Source of the DNA: Clytia hemisphaerica
Lineage: Eukaryota; Cnidaria; Hydrozoa; Leptothecata; Clytiidae
Assembly: GCA_902728285.1 (NCBI GenBank)
Contig: CACVBU010001379.1
Location: 310,001-374,000, forward strand
Direction of reading: 5' to 3'
DNA length: 64,000 nt
The notes below the pieces were generated by a model. It worked only from the letters and a program-made list of their open reading frames with translations. It did not search any database and was not told the origin of the DNA. Shown here piece after piece: positions 1 through 11,953 of the stretch. Every line of letters starts with the position of its first letter. Position 1 is the first letter of the stretch. Position numbers and translations under genes: made by a program.

Positions 1-105
1 TTATGACAGAGCGTTTTTTATCCATACTCCTTATAAAGGAAATGGAGATAAAAATAAATCTTTTTGTAACAAGTTTCCAATACTTTTTTTTTTTAGTTAC
101 GCCTA

Positions 106-1011
106 CTCCTACGCCAAGTCTATAAGCACCTGCTCCACGCCAAATTTATAAGCACCTGCTCCACGGCAAGTCAATAAGCACCTGCTCCACGCCAAATTTA
201 TAAGCACCTGCTCCACGGCAAGTCAATAAGCACCTGCTCCACGCCAAGTCTATAAGCACCTGCTCCACGCCAAGTCTATAAGCACCTGGTCCACGCCAAG
301 TCAATAAGCACCTGCTCCACGCCAAGTCTATAAGCACCTGCTCCACGCCAAGTCTATAAGCACGTGCTCCACGCCAAGTCTATAAGCACCTGCTCCACGC
401 CAAATTTATAAGCACCTGCTCCACGCCAAGTCAATAAGCACCTGCTCCACGCCAAGTCTATAAGCACCTGCTCCACGCCAAGTCTATAAGCACCTGCTCC
501 ACGCCAAGTCTATAAGCACCTGGTCCACGCCAAGTCAATAAGCACCTGCTCCACGCCAAGTCTATAAGCACCTGCTATACGCCAAGTCTATAAGCACCTG
601 CTCCACGCCAAGTCTATAAGCACCTGCTCCACGCCAAGTCTATAAGCACCTGCTCCACGCCAAATTTATAAGCACCTGCTCCACGGCAAGTCAATAAGCA
701 CCTGCTCCACGCCAAGTCTATAAGCACCTGCTCCACGCCAAGTCTATAAGCACCTGCTCCACGCCAAGTCAATAAGCACCTGCTCCACGCCAAGTCAATA
801 AGCACCTGCTCCACGTCAAGTCAATAAGCAACTGCTCCACGCCAAGTTTATAAGCACCTGCTCCACGCCAAGTCTATAAGCACCTGCTCCACGCCAAGTC
901 TATAAGCACCTGCTCTTGGCCAAGTCAATAAGCACCTGCTCCACGCCAAGTCAATAAGCATCTGCTCCACGCCGACTCAATAAGCACCTGGTCCACGTCA
1001 AGTCAATAAGC
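106..1011. repeat. 26-bp minisatellite, about 35 copies
   Basis: A tandem array of a 26-bp unit (consensus cacctgctccacgccaag plus tctataag, with variants tcaataag and tttataag) runs almost without interruption. Every unit carries CACCTG, an E-box hexamer, except rare variants such as cacgtg near 361. Because 26 is not a multiple of three, any open frame through it reads as a 26-residue repeating peptide; the two 66-codon minus-strand frames at 146-346 and 614-814 are nearly identical and offset by 468 bp (18 units), suggesting that a block of units was itself duplicated. No gene is inferred here. Confidence 0.97.
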
Positions 1012-3386
1012 AGTGCAATAAAAGCTGTGCGCTCCATGGGGATCATCATTGCTGTATACTGTTTTGAGCACATAGATTTTAGCAGGGTTGACAGTAAGAT
1101 AGAATTAATCCCGCCAGTGGCTTCTTGGGAAAATTTCCTATTCTGGGATAGAGAAATAATTGAACCAGTGCTTGCCACACAACAAAGCAGTATCGTGTTT
1201 CTGAAGTTACTTGATTCTCAATTAAGCTTGGGAAAATACAATTTATGCTGGCAAGTTCTTAACCATGCTAACAATATAAAAACTCCCAAGATGAACTGTT
1301 AAATGGCAGGACCGAGTTGAAGTCGTGCCCAGGCTCCTAAATCGTGGTTGATAACTATTGTGAGATTTTAAACATTTTCGAGAAATTTCACCAAAAAAAC
1401 TTTACAAATTACTTGAAAATTTACCTGTAACTATTTATTCCCAATAGCTAATAGGGTATCAATATTTTTTATAATAAATCTTTGTTTTATTTTAATTCTC
1501 CTTAAAACTATAACACGTACCGTAACAGTCTAAAATTTCTCAAATCTTATTTGTTACTGAATCTTTAGTTTTTAATTTTTAGTTCGTTCTTTGTTTTTGT
1601 TTTTGTGTGTCGTTATTATTATACATAACTAACATTGCACGTCGTGAACGATGTATTAGACCCGGGGGGGGGGAGGCGAATACTAGGTTTGTGAGATGAC
1701 AGGTATGTCCGAGCCAAAGTTTGAAAATCGACTTTTAGATAGACTGAATTTCAAAAATTTTGTTGCTAAAATTGCTAACTTTAGAGAGACTACTTCACCA
1801 AAGTTTCAGCCAAAATTTTCAAATTTTAGTCCAAATTTCAAGAATTTATGACCATTTATGAGTCGATTTTTGATTCTCGTAATTTTGGAAGGGACTCAGT
1901 TTGCTTTTAACGGTTTTAGTATCCCTTTGAGGGACTTTCGAGGGTGTGAAAAAGGGACCTTTTATGGTTCGCAAATACCCGGCATCCATTTTGCCTAAGC
2001 ACCCCCCTTCCCGGGTATTAGGTTACATATGATCATTTAACGAAGCAAAAATACCAAATTAATATTATTCCATTATTGTATTATTTTAGTATTTGAAAGA
2101 TATATTAACGGTGAATCTTCTTATGATTGAAAACTAATAGCCGCCTTTCAAGGTTTTAAAGGCTGGTGGCATCCACTACCTAAAGTTTTGTACATGTCGA
2201 TTCAGACTAAAGGTTTTAAAGTTGGCCAGAACAGACTAAGCTAAGTCTGCCATTTTTGATCGGAGTATTTTTTAACCCTTTAAGTGCCACTGTCTTTTTA
2301 AGAAAATCGCTAGTTCAAAATTTAAAGGCTTATATCTCCGGATCTAGAAGGGAGTTAGAAGCTAGAGTCTCCTCATTCTTTGAGGTGCCTTCGGCACCGC
2401 CTGATATAAAGAAGCGGGTTGGGCGGCGGCTAAGGGGAGAGGGGTAGAAGAAAAGAATAAGCCATTGCAGTGTTAAATCTTTGCTATACGTCAAACGGTG
2501 ATAGATGACAAGTGATGGAAGAAAGCAGATTCTTAGCATTGCACCGCTATTGAGTAGTGCTATCATTGCATTGCACCGCTATTGAGGAGTGCTATCATTA
2601 GGGTACCACTTCCAAAAAGAACTCCGATCGAAGATTTTAGTTGACCGGGATATGACAAATTGCCTCTGTGAAGATAATCAAAAGTCAGTTCAGTGCGGAT
2701 TTTGGTTGAACAAAAGTAACCATACCAACAATGTGGTACATCCGAAGGCTTAAGTCAAATATCCAATGTAGGATCAGAAACCATTAATTTCCTACATAAT
2801 TTATTGCGCGGCCCGCATGGTTTTCATGCAAACGCTGGATTGGATACAGAAAAAATTGTATATAGAATTTGAAAAATATAAAACACGAAATAAAACGGCG
2901 GCGCGACTACTGTCGAAAAGGATTACAAATTTTGATACTTTTGTTTCCCTGATGTTTTAAACCCAATGCATTGTGGATACTCACAGCAGGGGAATAAGAA
3001 GGGGGAAATTTTAATCTTAATCAATTCCAAACTTTTCAAATGACTAACTTAAGCGCTAAAAAGTAAAGATATAGTCTTGAATTGGAAAACAATTCAATGT
3101 GAAGTTTAAAATATTCAATAGAAATTTAATATTTCAAAATATGAACGTTAACAACACTCAACACTGAATTTGGTATAAACTCACATTACCTTAGCAACAA
3201 AGTTGAAAATAGAATTTGTCAAAATTAGCTAAGCATGATGGGAGGAGAAAATGCTTATTGATCGATTGATTCATTCAAATATTTTTCGCCATCAATAATT
3301 TACGGTTGATGAAAAAGAAAGAAAATTTTTTCCCTTAATATTTGTCATCAAGATTAATTTTGTCAGTTTAGTTTTCACCGTCAGCC
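1012..3386. other. gene-free stretch with repeat debris
   Basis: No convincing gene is visible. Around 1660-2026 a G-run (cccgggggggggg followed by aggcgaatactaggtt) is mirrored by ccccccttcccgggtattaggtt, giving the look of a terminal-inverted-repeat element. At 2525-2597 a segment with ttgcaccgctattgag and gtgctatcatt is present twice in tandem. A relic sharing the text around 2601-2651 (accacttccaaaaa, ctccgatc, aagatttt, ttgacc) recurs at about 29317-29370. At 2270 ttaaccctttaagtgcc resembles a piggyBac-type end. Confidence 0.5.
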
Positions 3387-6300
3387 ATGATGGATTGGCT
3401 AAGGGTGGCCACACTTTGGGCGTCAATAGCTTATTGTCACAGTCAAGTTATTCGTGAAGATGAATGTCAAACTTTTGGTGTTAGCTTCGATTGGGTTGTA
3501 AATGGAAAGTTGGATCGCAAAATCGGAATGCCGAATAACCATCCATTATCAATCGGACAATGTACATCCAGATGCGTCCACTTTGAAGAAGGCGACCAAG
3601 GCAAAACTTGCAAATCCATTAATTATAATCCAGATACTCAAACATGTGAGATTTTGAGGGATGATTTGATTTCAGCACTCCCTGATCAAATTTTTGATGA
3701 TGTACAACGATTAAATCAAAACAAACAAGGATGGTTTCATTACAGTCCAAGACCAGATATCAAATTAGTAAGTTTTACTTTTGAATTGTATTGTATACTC
3801 TCACAATCAAAGTCATATTATTTGAGAAAAAAGAGGAATTCCCATGAAATCTTACAGCCACAAACGATTTGGAAGCGCTCTAAATTAGGTTGGAAGGGTA
3901 AAGTTTTAACGCTAGACTTAAGACTTACGATCTTAGCTGTAAATTGCTAAAAACGAGGAATTAACCAAAATTCTCAATATATTTTGACCGAGATCGCACG
4001 AGATTCGAATAGGTAGGTTGAATGGAACAGTTTCAGAGTTTAAAGCCATAAAAATTTGGCCTTTGAAGCCTTATGCTCTAATAAAAAAAATTTATATACT
4101 GTAGTTTGTCGATATAGAGAGCGTCAACTGAATTTATAAATTCTGATTCAACAGGTTGGTCCAGTGTGTATGAATATTGGCGAGTCTGGTAAAAACCCGT
4201 GTGGTACTGGACAATGTATTGATAATTGCGAAAAATATGAATGCAAATGCCCAGAGGGACATGGTCAAACAGCCAACGGTGTTTGCTTTGATCCTAATGC
4301 TAATAGTGAGAAATGTTTTTTTAGTTCGACATAAATATTCCCGTTTCATATCATATACAAGTAGCTTTGTAGGGTAGGGTAGGGGCCGATTTTTTTGGGG
4401 TCGTCGTAAGACATATAATGAAAAGAGCAGGGTTGATGACTAATTTCAGTGCCCCTTATCTTTTTCACACCTTAGAATTAGCAGAATTTGCTCTCCGTCT
4501 TCGATTTTTCGAGAAGTATTGGCATTGAAACACAGCGATAAATTTTTTACAGTCTGTCTTCACAGGTCGAATTTTAGAGAATTCAATTCTTACTGATAAC
4601 GCCAGATATCATCAAACGCCAGCCTGTGATTGGCTGACATCATGAAACGGATATATTGTTTCTTCTTTACTACATTTTTTTGTGTGGTTTTGTAGAATTT
4701 TGTTATTTAGACTTTCTCATAGACTCATAGGTTCCAAATAAACGGGAGGTTCGAATAAGCGGGTGGGGGTTGGAATTTTTGAGATTTTAATAAATGGGGG
4801 ACCTAATTTCCGGGGGTTTGGAAGTTGTACTTCTATTAAAATCCAATAATAAGGCAAATATAGGCTTAAATCAGGCTTCTCTTTGACAGCTCAAAATATT
4901 CTTAAAAATTAATAAACGGGAGGGTCCTTATAAGATCCGGGGGGTTGGAAAACTTTCGAAAAATTAACAATTGGGGGTGGCGTTTATTGGAACCTAAGAG
5001 TAAGCTCTGCCTCAATGTGTTATCTTTCTTTATCGCTTTATAGCACTTGGTACATGTAGATTAACCAGCTTGATTAATGAGTCTAGTGGTGAGAATCCTG
5101 TTGAAATAATATCCGTCACTTCAGAAAGTGCTATCTCTTTTATGGGAAGTACTTATAGCCATAACCAAGACGGTCAAGGATGTACATTTTCTGATGGAGC
5201 TGCAGATTTTCAGTACGAGCCAAAGACATGCACTTTCACAAATGATGAAGGAACGAAATTCAAATTCAATCAATCAAAGTGTGATCACAGTGAGTAAACG
5301 TTTTTTTATAACAATCCTTCAGATGTTCTTAACTTTTTGAGTTTTAAGCCAAAAAATATTTTTAAATTATTCTTATTTTAAAAATTTTGCGACTTTTTTT
5401 ATCAATTTTCCTTAGAAAATAGGTGTTTAGGGTCCGCAAAAATGGACAATATTATTACAAATAAAGACCCAAAATCACAATATAAAATATATATTCGAAT
5501 TTCAGTTCAAATCAAAGAATTGGTTGGTGTTTATGATAAAGGAAAGATTTTCAAAAGTCAAATTGGAGTTGAAGGAGGTTTCAAAATCAAATTGAATAAT
5601 TTGGATATGGTTTTGCGTGGTACCATCAGTGAGGTCAATTTTAGTGATCCAGAAAATCCGACAGTTGTTGGCACCATTTTCGATAATTTACTCAAAGTGG
5701 AGGCAGTGAGCAAATGTTCAATAACCTTCAAAAACATGGCCAAAAACAAAGAAATGGTTTGGAACAAATTGAACTGTGATGGTAAGTCTTTAATAGCTTT
5801 CTGTATCCCGATTATTATTGCTCGAACAGAAAGTCACATTGTGAGAATCAGTGCTCAGAGTAGACGATGCTATAGCCCGTTAAAGGGTCAGTAAACGCAG
5901 AAAAATATGTATACGCAGAGTCAGGGCGTCAGGGCGGTAGAGCTTGGAACAAAAACAGAGAGAGAGAGAGAGAAAGAGATTTTTAAAGAAATGACTGCGC
6001 AAGTATTTCGGATTATAAATTCTTGATATGCGTAAGTCATTTTTCTAGCGGAAACACCCGAAAAAATCCGGGATTTGACCTCTCTCTGTTACTAAAAATA
6101 GAAACACGGAGGTCAAAATCCAGCTTTTTTCGAGTGCTTCCGTTGAATAATATGACGTCATCTTGACTTACGCATATCAAGAATAAGAAAGCAACAACAA
6201 AGTTTCAGTAAAAAGTTCAAGAATTTTTTGACTAAGTGAAAACGTAAAGATATTAGTAAAGGTCCTCGGAGTCAGCATAGCTGCAAAATAATAAACAAAT

Positions 6301-6650
6301 ATGTTAGCCCCAGTGAGTACCGAACGGAATGTAATATGGAGTGAGACAAAAAAAGTTTCTCTAGGCTACTTCAAGACACCCTCGATCGCTAATCTCTTCA
6401 TCGATCAAAAAAAGAAAAGAGAGATAAGGCATTGGGACAAGGATTGAATTCAAAGTAGGCTTTAACGGCTGACTACACGCGCATGGATAATGTTTGTTTG
6501 TACGCAGAAGTCGAACAGTTTTGGAAGAAATTTCTTTCCAGTTTGAGCTTATTAAATGTTAGATATTTATTTGTTATAGACATTATAGACGTTCTTTTAT
6601 GTTCCCTTTCAGACAACAACGGAAATGGTTATTTTGGATATGGTTCTTAA
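3387..6650 (+). CDS. secreted PAN/Apple-like plus EGF-like protein, five exons
   Basis: Exons are read as 3387-3767, 4155-4305, 5044-5289, 5416-5781 and 6613-6650; all boundaries are GT-AG and the joined frame is 393 codons plus TAA. The protein opens with a signal peptide (hydrophobic WLRVATLWASIAYC, likely cleaved near residue 20). Residues about 25-125 form a PAN/Apple-like module with cysteines in ECQTF, QCTSRC, KTCKS and QTCEIL. Exon 2 encodes an EGF-like module (cysteines in PVCMN, NPCGTGQC, NCEKYECKCPEG, GVCFD). Exons 3 and 4 encode two further cysteine-containing modules that I do not recognise. The exon 1/2 intron is phase 0; the remaining three are phase 1, so exons 3 and 4 are symmetric 1-1 modules, typical of shuffled extracellular domains. 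A poly(A) signal AATAAA (6649-6654) overlaps the stop codon. A secreted matrix or cell-surface role is likely; the ligand is unknown. Confidence 0.85.
4730..4994. mobile_element. TA-flanked MITE in intron 2 of the PAN/EGF gene
   Basis: The left end GGTTCCAAATAAACG is matched in inverted orientation by CGTTTATTGGAACC at the right end, and both ends abut TA, consistent with a TA target duplication of the Tc1/mariner type. The interior is G-rich with ggggg runs and has no coding frame. It lies wholly inside the intron and does not touch a splice site. Confidence 0.75.
5297..5405. repeat. partial copy of the ACACGTTTTT MITE family in intron 3
   Basis: The text acgtttttttataa, then cagatgttcttaactttttgag and ttttaagcc matches the longer copies at 12704-12960 and 23155-23370 in order. 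This copy is truncated and sits between donor 5290 and acceptor 5414-5415 of the PAN/EGF gene, so most of this short intron is element-derived. Confidence 0.6.
6020..6187. repeat. foldback element in intron 4 of the PAN/EGF gene
   Basis: The left arm ttcttgatatgcgtaagtca, then cggaa, cccgaaaaaa and gacctc is mirrored by gaggtc, ttttttcgag, ttccg and tgacttacgcatatcaagaa. Arms are about 75 bp and imperfect. A short (GA)n microsatellite precedes it at about 5949-5978. Confidence 0.7.
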
Positions 6651-6674
6651 TAAAACATCAACAAAGATCAATGA

Positions 6675-6785
6675 GGCCCCCAAGCGCACCCTTAATTCAC
6701 GCAATCACGCATTTTTTTTTCAATTTACACGCATTCACGCAACCAAAAATACCCATTCACGCATTCACGCAAACCGCTGGGGGCC
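6675..6785. mobile_element. hAT-like MITE, copy 1
   Basis: Terminal inverted repeats GGCCCCCAAGCG and GCTGGGGGCC bound a 111-bp sequence made of repeated attcacgca words. The flanks atcaatga (6667-6674) and atcaataa (6786-6793) form an 8-bp target duplication with one mismatch, the size typical of hAT elements. A related copy in the opposite orientation lies at 19610-19730. It lies about 25 bp beyond the stop of the PAN/EGF gene. Confidence 0.8.
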
Positions 6786-6998
6786 ATCAATAAAAAAATA
6801 ACTGTCACACCTTTGTTTAAGGTATTTTAGAAATTTGCAACAAGTTTATCATATGCGACCCCTTTTCATTTTCAACATTTATTATAAAGCTGATTTTGGA
6901 CAGGAAAGGGAAAGGGGGCTTAAAGCTGCAAATAATGGGATAATAATAATAAATTTAAATGTCTGATTATCATATACACAATGTTGCGCATTCCACAT

Positions 6999-7820
6999 GG
7001 GTTGGTCTAAAAAGCAGGGTAGCCAATGGGGTAGCCAATTGGGCTAGGTTATGGGGTACCTCTTTTTGCCTAAACTTTTGAAATCTGAAACCTGTTTTCA
7101 TGTGGAAATAACTATTACAACATCTTGTTAATGATTCCATGTAATAAAATTTAAGATTCCTTTCGAACTTCAGCCACAACAGCCTTTTTTCCAAAGGAAC
7201 TGAACTTTGTTACTTCTCAAGAGACCTGGCGCCATTGTTTCTTCCTTCTTGGCTTCGTTTGAAAATTTACAGACCCGAATGAAAGATATATACAAAACAG
7301 TTTTTAATATTTTAGATTTAGATTTTATTTATGTTTTTAATTGTTTTTTCCGTGAAGCTGTAATTCGATGATAATAGCTTTGGAATCGCCTTTGGGCCAT
7401 ACGATCTCTAATCTTCTCATATCTTAACAATCCTTTGTTATTGAATCTATTGTTTAATCTAATTTAAATCATGTTTAGATGTTTCAAACAATTATTTCCT
7501 TTCAAAATTTTTAAATATGGCAGCTTATAATAGGTACAAAAGGTCTTTTGAAATAGCTCTATTATAATGAAGCTCTATTTCTTACTCCTCCTGCATTAAC
7601 ACGTGGTAATTTATATCTTTGTTTATCTTTGGAATCATACATGATCAATCTAAGTATCAATCAGATTCATGCTCCCTGGTCAGTAAAATGTGGTTCTATG
7701 CATTCATTTTCGGTATTTCTATTCTGGTCTGTAAAATATTTAGGTACCCCACAACCTAGCCCAATTGGCTACCCCAAATTGGCTACCCCAATTGGCTACC
7801 CTGCTTTTTAGACCAACCCC
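6999..7820. mobile_element. 822-bp TIR element with flanking target duplication
   Basis: The left end gggttggtctaaaaagcagg followed by repeats of gtagccaattggg and a ggggtacct box is mirrored at the right end (aggtaccccacaa to ctgctttttagaccaacccc), giving arms of 70-80 bp. Directly outside each end stands the same word attccacat (6990-6998 and 7821-7829), a target duplication of about 9 bp. No transposase frame is visible inside, so the element is non-autonomous. The duplication size suggests a hAT or Mutator-type source. Confidence 0.85.
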
Positions 7821-9881
7821 ATTCCACATTGTTTCAAGGGAAGGAAGGAGAAATAAAATATTTTCTGAATTCACTTCTGCTTTTCTCAAGACGAAAAAGT
7901 AGAAGAAAGGTGACAGTCGCAACTGAATTTTTTTTAAATATTTAATAATTATCAGTAGAATTAATTGTTTCTTTTTCGTCATTTTATTTTTGGACGTTTT
8001 AAATATCATCGTATTTTTTTGTTTTATTTTGTATTAACGTTGGCAGATATTTAAATTGGCAGATGAGGAAGTTTTAGGCACTTGTAAATCAAAAGTTACC
8101 TGGCATTTTATCGGTTTTTATTTAAAATGCTGATTTCATATAAAATTTATATTCTAAAAGAAATTTTTGTTAAATTTTGGTGGATTTTATCAAAAAACAC
8201 CAAATTCGCCAAATTCAATCCTCGCCAAAATGAAGAGCTAAAAGGTAATTTTAGCAACTTAAGCATTGGAAATTACTCAACAAAAGTCTCGTTAGCGATG
8301 ACAAATTTGTCTTTATCAACCAATCACGTTAATTGCGAAAAAATTATCCTATGCTCCTCCTAGGAATGGGAATAACTCGCGAGAAAAATGAAATGTTAAA
8401 AAAATTAATAAACCTCCCCTAAGTTTTATCCTAAGGAAGGTGTATGCCCAATTTTAGCTCCGTAAAACAATTATTCCACTCACTACGCTGCCCCAAAGTT
8501 AGCGGACATACAAAAAAACATTCTGAGATTCTAGCTCAACTGAAGTTGAGGACTAACCAGTTTCTTTGATTGGACGTTAATTTAATTTATGTGTTGTAAA
8601 TAAATATTCAATTTGATTTTACATTTAACGCAAGTATTTCCAAAGTATCTAAATTTTGAATTTTCAAGCACTTTTGTATTTTAATTTTGAATTTTAAAAT
8701 GATTGTGCAAATACACGTTTTTTAACAAGAGCCATCATTGGACCATTCCACTTTATATCCAAATATGGAGTTGATAGACATTTACAGGGGGTGATCCAAA
8801 GAAGGATATCCTATTGAAAGTTTTTTATCTTTCCAGGGGGTAAACAGTTATTCTAAAACTTCCAGGTGTAAAAGACTGATTTTAGTTTGTCCACCCTCAC
8901 TTCAAGGTTTGAAAAATAATTTTATTTAGCTATTTTCTGGTCAATATTCACTCATTTTCAAAAATTATTTCACCTTGACAAGGTTCAGCCCAATTATGAA
9001 TATGTTTACAATTAAGAAATTCCTCTTTTGTATCATTTGATTCAATCTGCGCTAGAAACTTCCCCCTATTTTTATATCGATATCGTGATAATAGCTCATG
9101 CAAAGATTGAAAACGAGACTACAGACTTGTGAAAATCAGTTTTGATTATTTTTCGCCACAATCACACAAAGAAAGAAATTCTCCCTTCTATCAAAATACA
9201 CCTGCTGTTCAAGTTTAATGTAATTCTGCCAGGGTGGTCATGATTTTGAAGAAGAAAAGCCACCCCAGAAAGCCACTAAAGTGAAATTAACAATTACACG
9301 TTGTTTTTTTAAGGAACCTTAACTTGGTTCCGAGCCTGGAGCTCCTTATTTTTCGAGAGAATTTCAGTCTTTAAGTTCCTTATCCAGTTTCCTTATTTAC
9401 TTAGCTGCTAAGATTGGATTCGCTAAGTATGTGACTTATGCATAAGTATAACAATGGACTAAAATGTAAAAAGAGACGTTTATTGATCGTTGTTTCGTCA
9501 ACATTTTGTCATCTTTGCGTTTAGGCTATGTAAATGTGTGCAAATTCAAGTTTAACTCTCTGTGACTTGACTTGTTTTGTTATTCTCAGCCTGAGCAGTT
9601 CCTTAACAATTCCTAGATTTTCGGACCATTTTGAGCATCAGGTTCCTTATAAACGTGTTCCTGCCTTATAAAAAAACGTGTAATGGTTTTTCATTTCGCC
9701 TGTTTGCAGTAAAGGCAACAAGTAATTGTAATTTTAATGTTTTAATTCGGATTTATGCTATGCGGGTCTTTTTGACACCAATTTGAACAAAGAAAAAGTT
9801 TTTTACAGCAAAAGTGAAAACAAATAATAAGGGAAGAAAGTCAGTCGTTAAGAATCCCAGTTTTTCACGGTTATAAACATA
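7821..9881. other. gene-free stretch with MITE copies
   Basis: No gene supported. Around 8735-8905 is one member of a family beginning gaccattcca and containing tacagggggtg and a right end near tttgtccaccctcactt; related copies are at about 30522-30664 and 45020-45200. At 9295-9682 an element starts tacacgttgttttttt and ends in the inverted form ataaaaaaacgtgta. A short open frame at 8127-8363 has no recognisable domain and is treated as chance. Confidence 0.5.
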
Positions 9882-10055
9882 TTGATGGTTGGGTTTTCCA
9901 CCTACGTGGATGGTCGGGTTTTCCACCGTACGTGGATGGTTGGGTTTTCCACCGTACGTGGATGGTCGGGTTTTCCACCGTACGTGGATGGTCGGGTTTT
10001 CCACCGTACGTGAATGGTCGGGTTTTCAACCGTACGTTGATACTCAGGTTTTCCG
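9882..10055. repeat. second 26-bp minisatellite, about 6.5 copies
   Basis: The unit is 26 bp, for example ggtcgggttttccaccgtac followed by gtggat. The central four units are almost identical and the outer ones decay. The overlapping open frames on both strands are repeat artefacts. Confidence 0.93.
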
Positions 10056-11292
10056 CTTTGTATAGTTGGCTAAAACTATTTGATCACTGTATGAGCTCGC
10101 ACGCGCGCTTTTGGAAGTTGAAATTTTTCAGCTACCAAAATTGCACAAAATTGCACAGCAGAGCTCGAAAGAGCTCTAACTTTGTTTACAAATATTTAGA
10201 TTTTTTGATGTCAATGAGCTATTAAAGGAAATAGTACAAAACAGTCTTTTTAATGGTAGGATCTCTTGCATTAGCAAGTCAAGCAATCGCAGATTCCTTT
10301 GATGCTTTCAAACGTGAGAATGTTGAACCAGGGGGGGCTAACCCTTATCGGGACTAAAAGGAGGAAAAAAAGGAAATTTTGTGAATTTTATGGCTCTTAT
10401 TGGGAATAGTTTGACCAAATTTTGATTTTTTTTAGACAAAAAGTTGAAATTTTCCCTTACTGCCAGCTTCCAAAGAAGGCATCCTTTAGGACCATAATCA
10501 GAAAATTTTGTTAAGGGATTTAAGGATAAAACTCTTGTTCTTGTTTCGAGTTCCGTTTTACAAGTTTTTGGTAATTTATTTTGTAAAGAGTAATTAAGAA
10601 TTTACATACAAAAATGACGTTATGAAGTTTAAAAAGACGTTAAGAAAATGTTACATTACCCTTTTTTTTACAAAAAACGCTAATGTCTATAGTTTCAATG
10701 GGGAATTGACATTTTTTCAAATTCTTTTAAATTGTCTGCAAATTTGATGTATCAAAAACTCTTTTTCTACGAAAAAATGGGATAAAAAACTGGTGAAGAA
10801 TTAGTCAAAATCCACTACTTTCAAGATTTGAGATAAAGAAACTTTTAGAAAGATTTTCCAAAAATCTCATTTTATTTTGGTTACTAATGTAAAAAAATTT
10901 CAAAATGTTTTTTCTTCACCAAAATAAGGTCCTCAAAGTTGAAGTAATCTTCAGTATAATTAGTAGTTGAAGTAATGAAGTCTTCATTTTCTTCTTCATC
11001 AAATTAATTTCACTTCATGAAAATATTAATATGATCAGAGCCCTTAACGGCGGCACATATCCAAACCCTTCACTTGCCTGGGTAACTCCCCCCGGGATGT
11101 TGACGTATTTTCAGCCTTATAATTCTTCATTCACACCCCTCATTCACACCCCCTTCTCACAGACCCAGTGGGACTCCTAGAAAAATTGGCCATATAGTCC
11201 CCAGTAGAAAATTACACTCAAATTTTTATCCCTGCTGAAAATAATCAAATATACAAATTCTCATGGCAAAACATTGTAATATCATTTCCATC

Positions 11293-11953
11293 CTAAAGTC
11301 TATTCACGATAAGTGTGCACTCTTTTTTCATTTACCTATAACTTTGGAAAGAATTCTTCAATCTTTACAAATTTAGTATCATTGGAAAGATATTAGTGAG
11401 TGGAAAAATTTGAAATGAAAAAAATCTTTAAAACAATTCTAAAAATGAAGATGAAAATGAAGAAGAAAAAAATGAAGATCTTGTAGAAAAGTGCTATAAC
11501 TATCATTTTCATTGAAATGAATCCTTAATCATCGAACGTCATCACTGGGAAAAAAATTCTCAAAAATAATCCTTCAGTCAAAAGATATCAAACAAAGTTA
11601 TAAGCTGATTGACGTCTGAAAACGTTTTTTGCTGTTTTTTGGGATCAATCACTTATTAACTTTGTATCATAACTTTATATTGAATAAATATTTTAATGAA
11701 ATTTTTTCACAGTGATGATCTCCTAAAATCAAAGAATCTTTCCAGTGAAAATGAAAGTTATAGCACTTCTCTACAAGATCTTCATTTTTTTCTTCTTCTT
11801 CATTTTTAGAATTTTTTTAAAAGTTTTTTTATTTCAAATTGTTCCACTCACTAATATCTTTCCAATGATACCAAATTTATAAAAATTGAAGAATTCCTTT
11901 AAAAGTTATAGGTAAAAGAAAAAAGAGTGCACACTTATCGTGAATAGACTTTA
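11293..11953. repeat. 660-bp foldback (long inverted repeat)
   Basis: The left arm begins ctaaagtctattcacgataa then gtgcactc; the right arm ends in the mirror gagtgcacacttatcgtgaa then tagactttag. The arms can be followed for about 300 bp each (matching blocks include gaattcttcaa, atctttccaatgata, gatcttgtagaaaagtgcta, gtgatgatctc) and meet near 11620. It would form a large hairpin in RNA or single-stranded DNA. No coding capacity. Confidence 0.9.

Noticed and set aside
146-814. Two 66-codon minus-strand frames with a repeating peptide
   Set aside because: They lie wholly inside the 26-bp minisatellite and arise because the unit lacks stops in those frames.
951-1302. Overlapping frames on both strands next to the minisatellite
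   Set aside because: The minus-strand frame (SLSQNRKFSQEATGG and following) looks protein-like, but it runs into the minisatellite, has no clear splice borders and matches no family I know.
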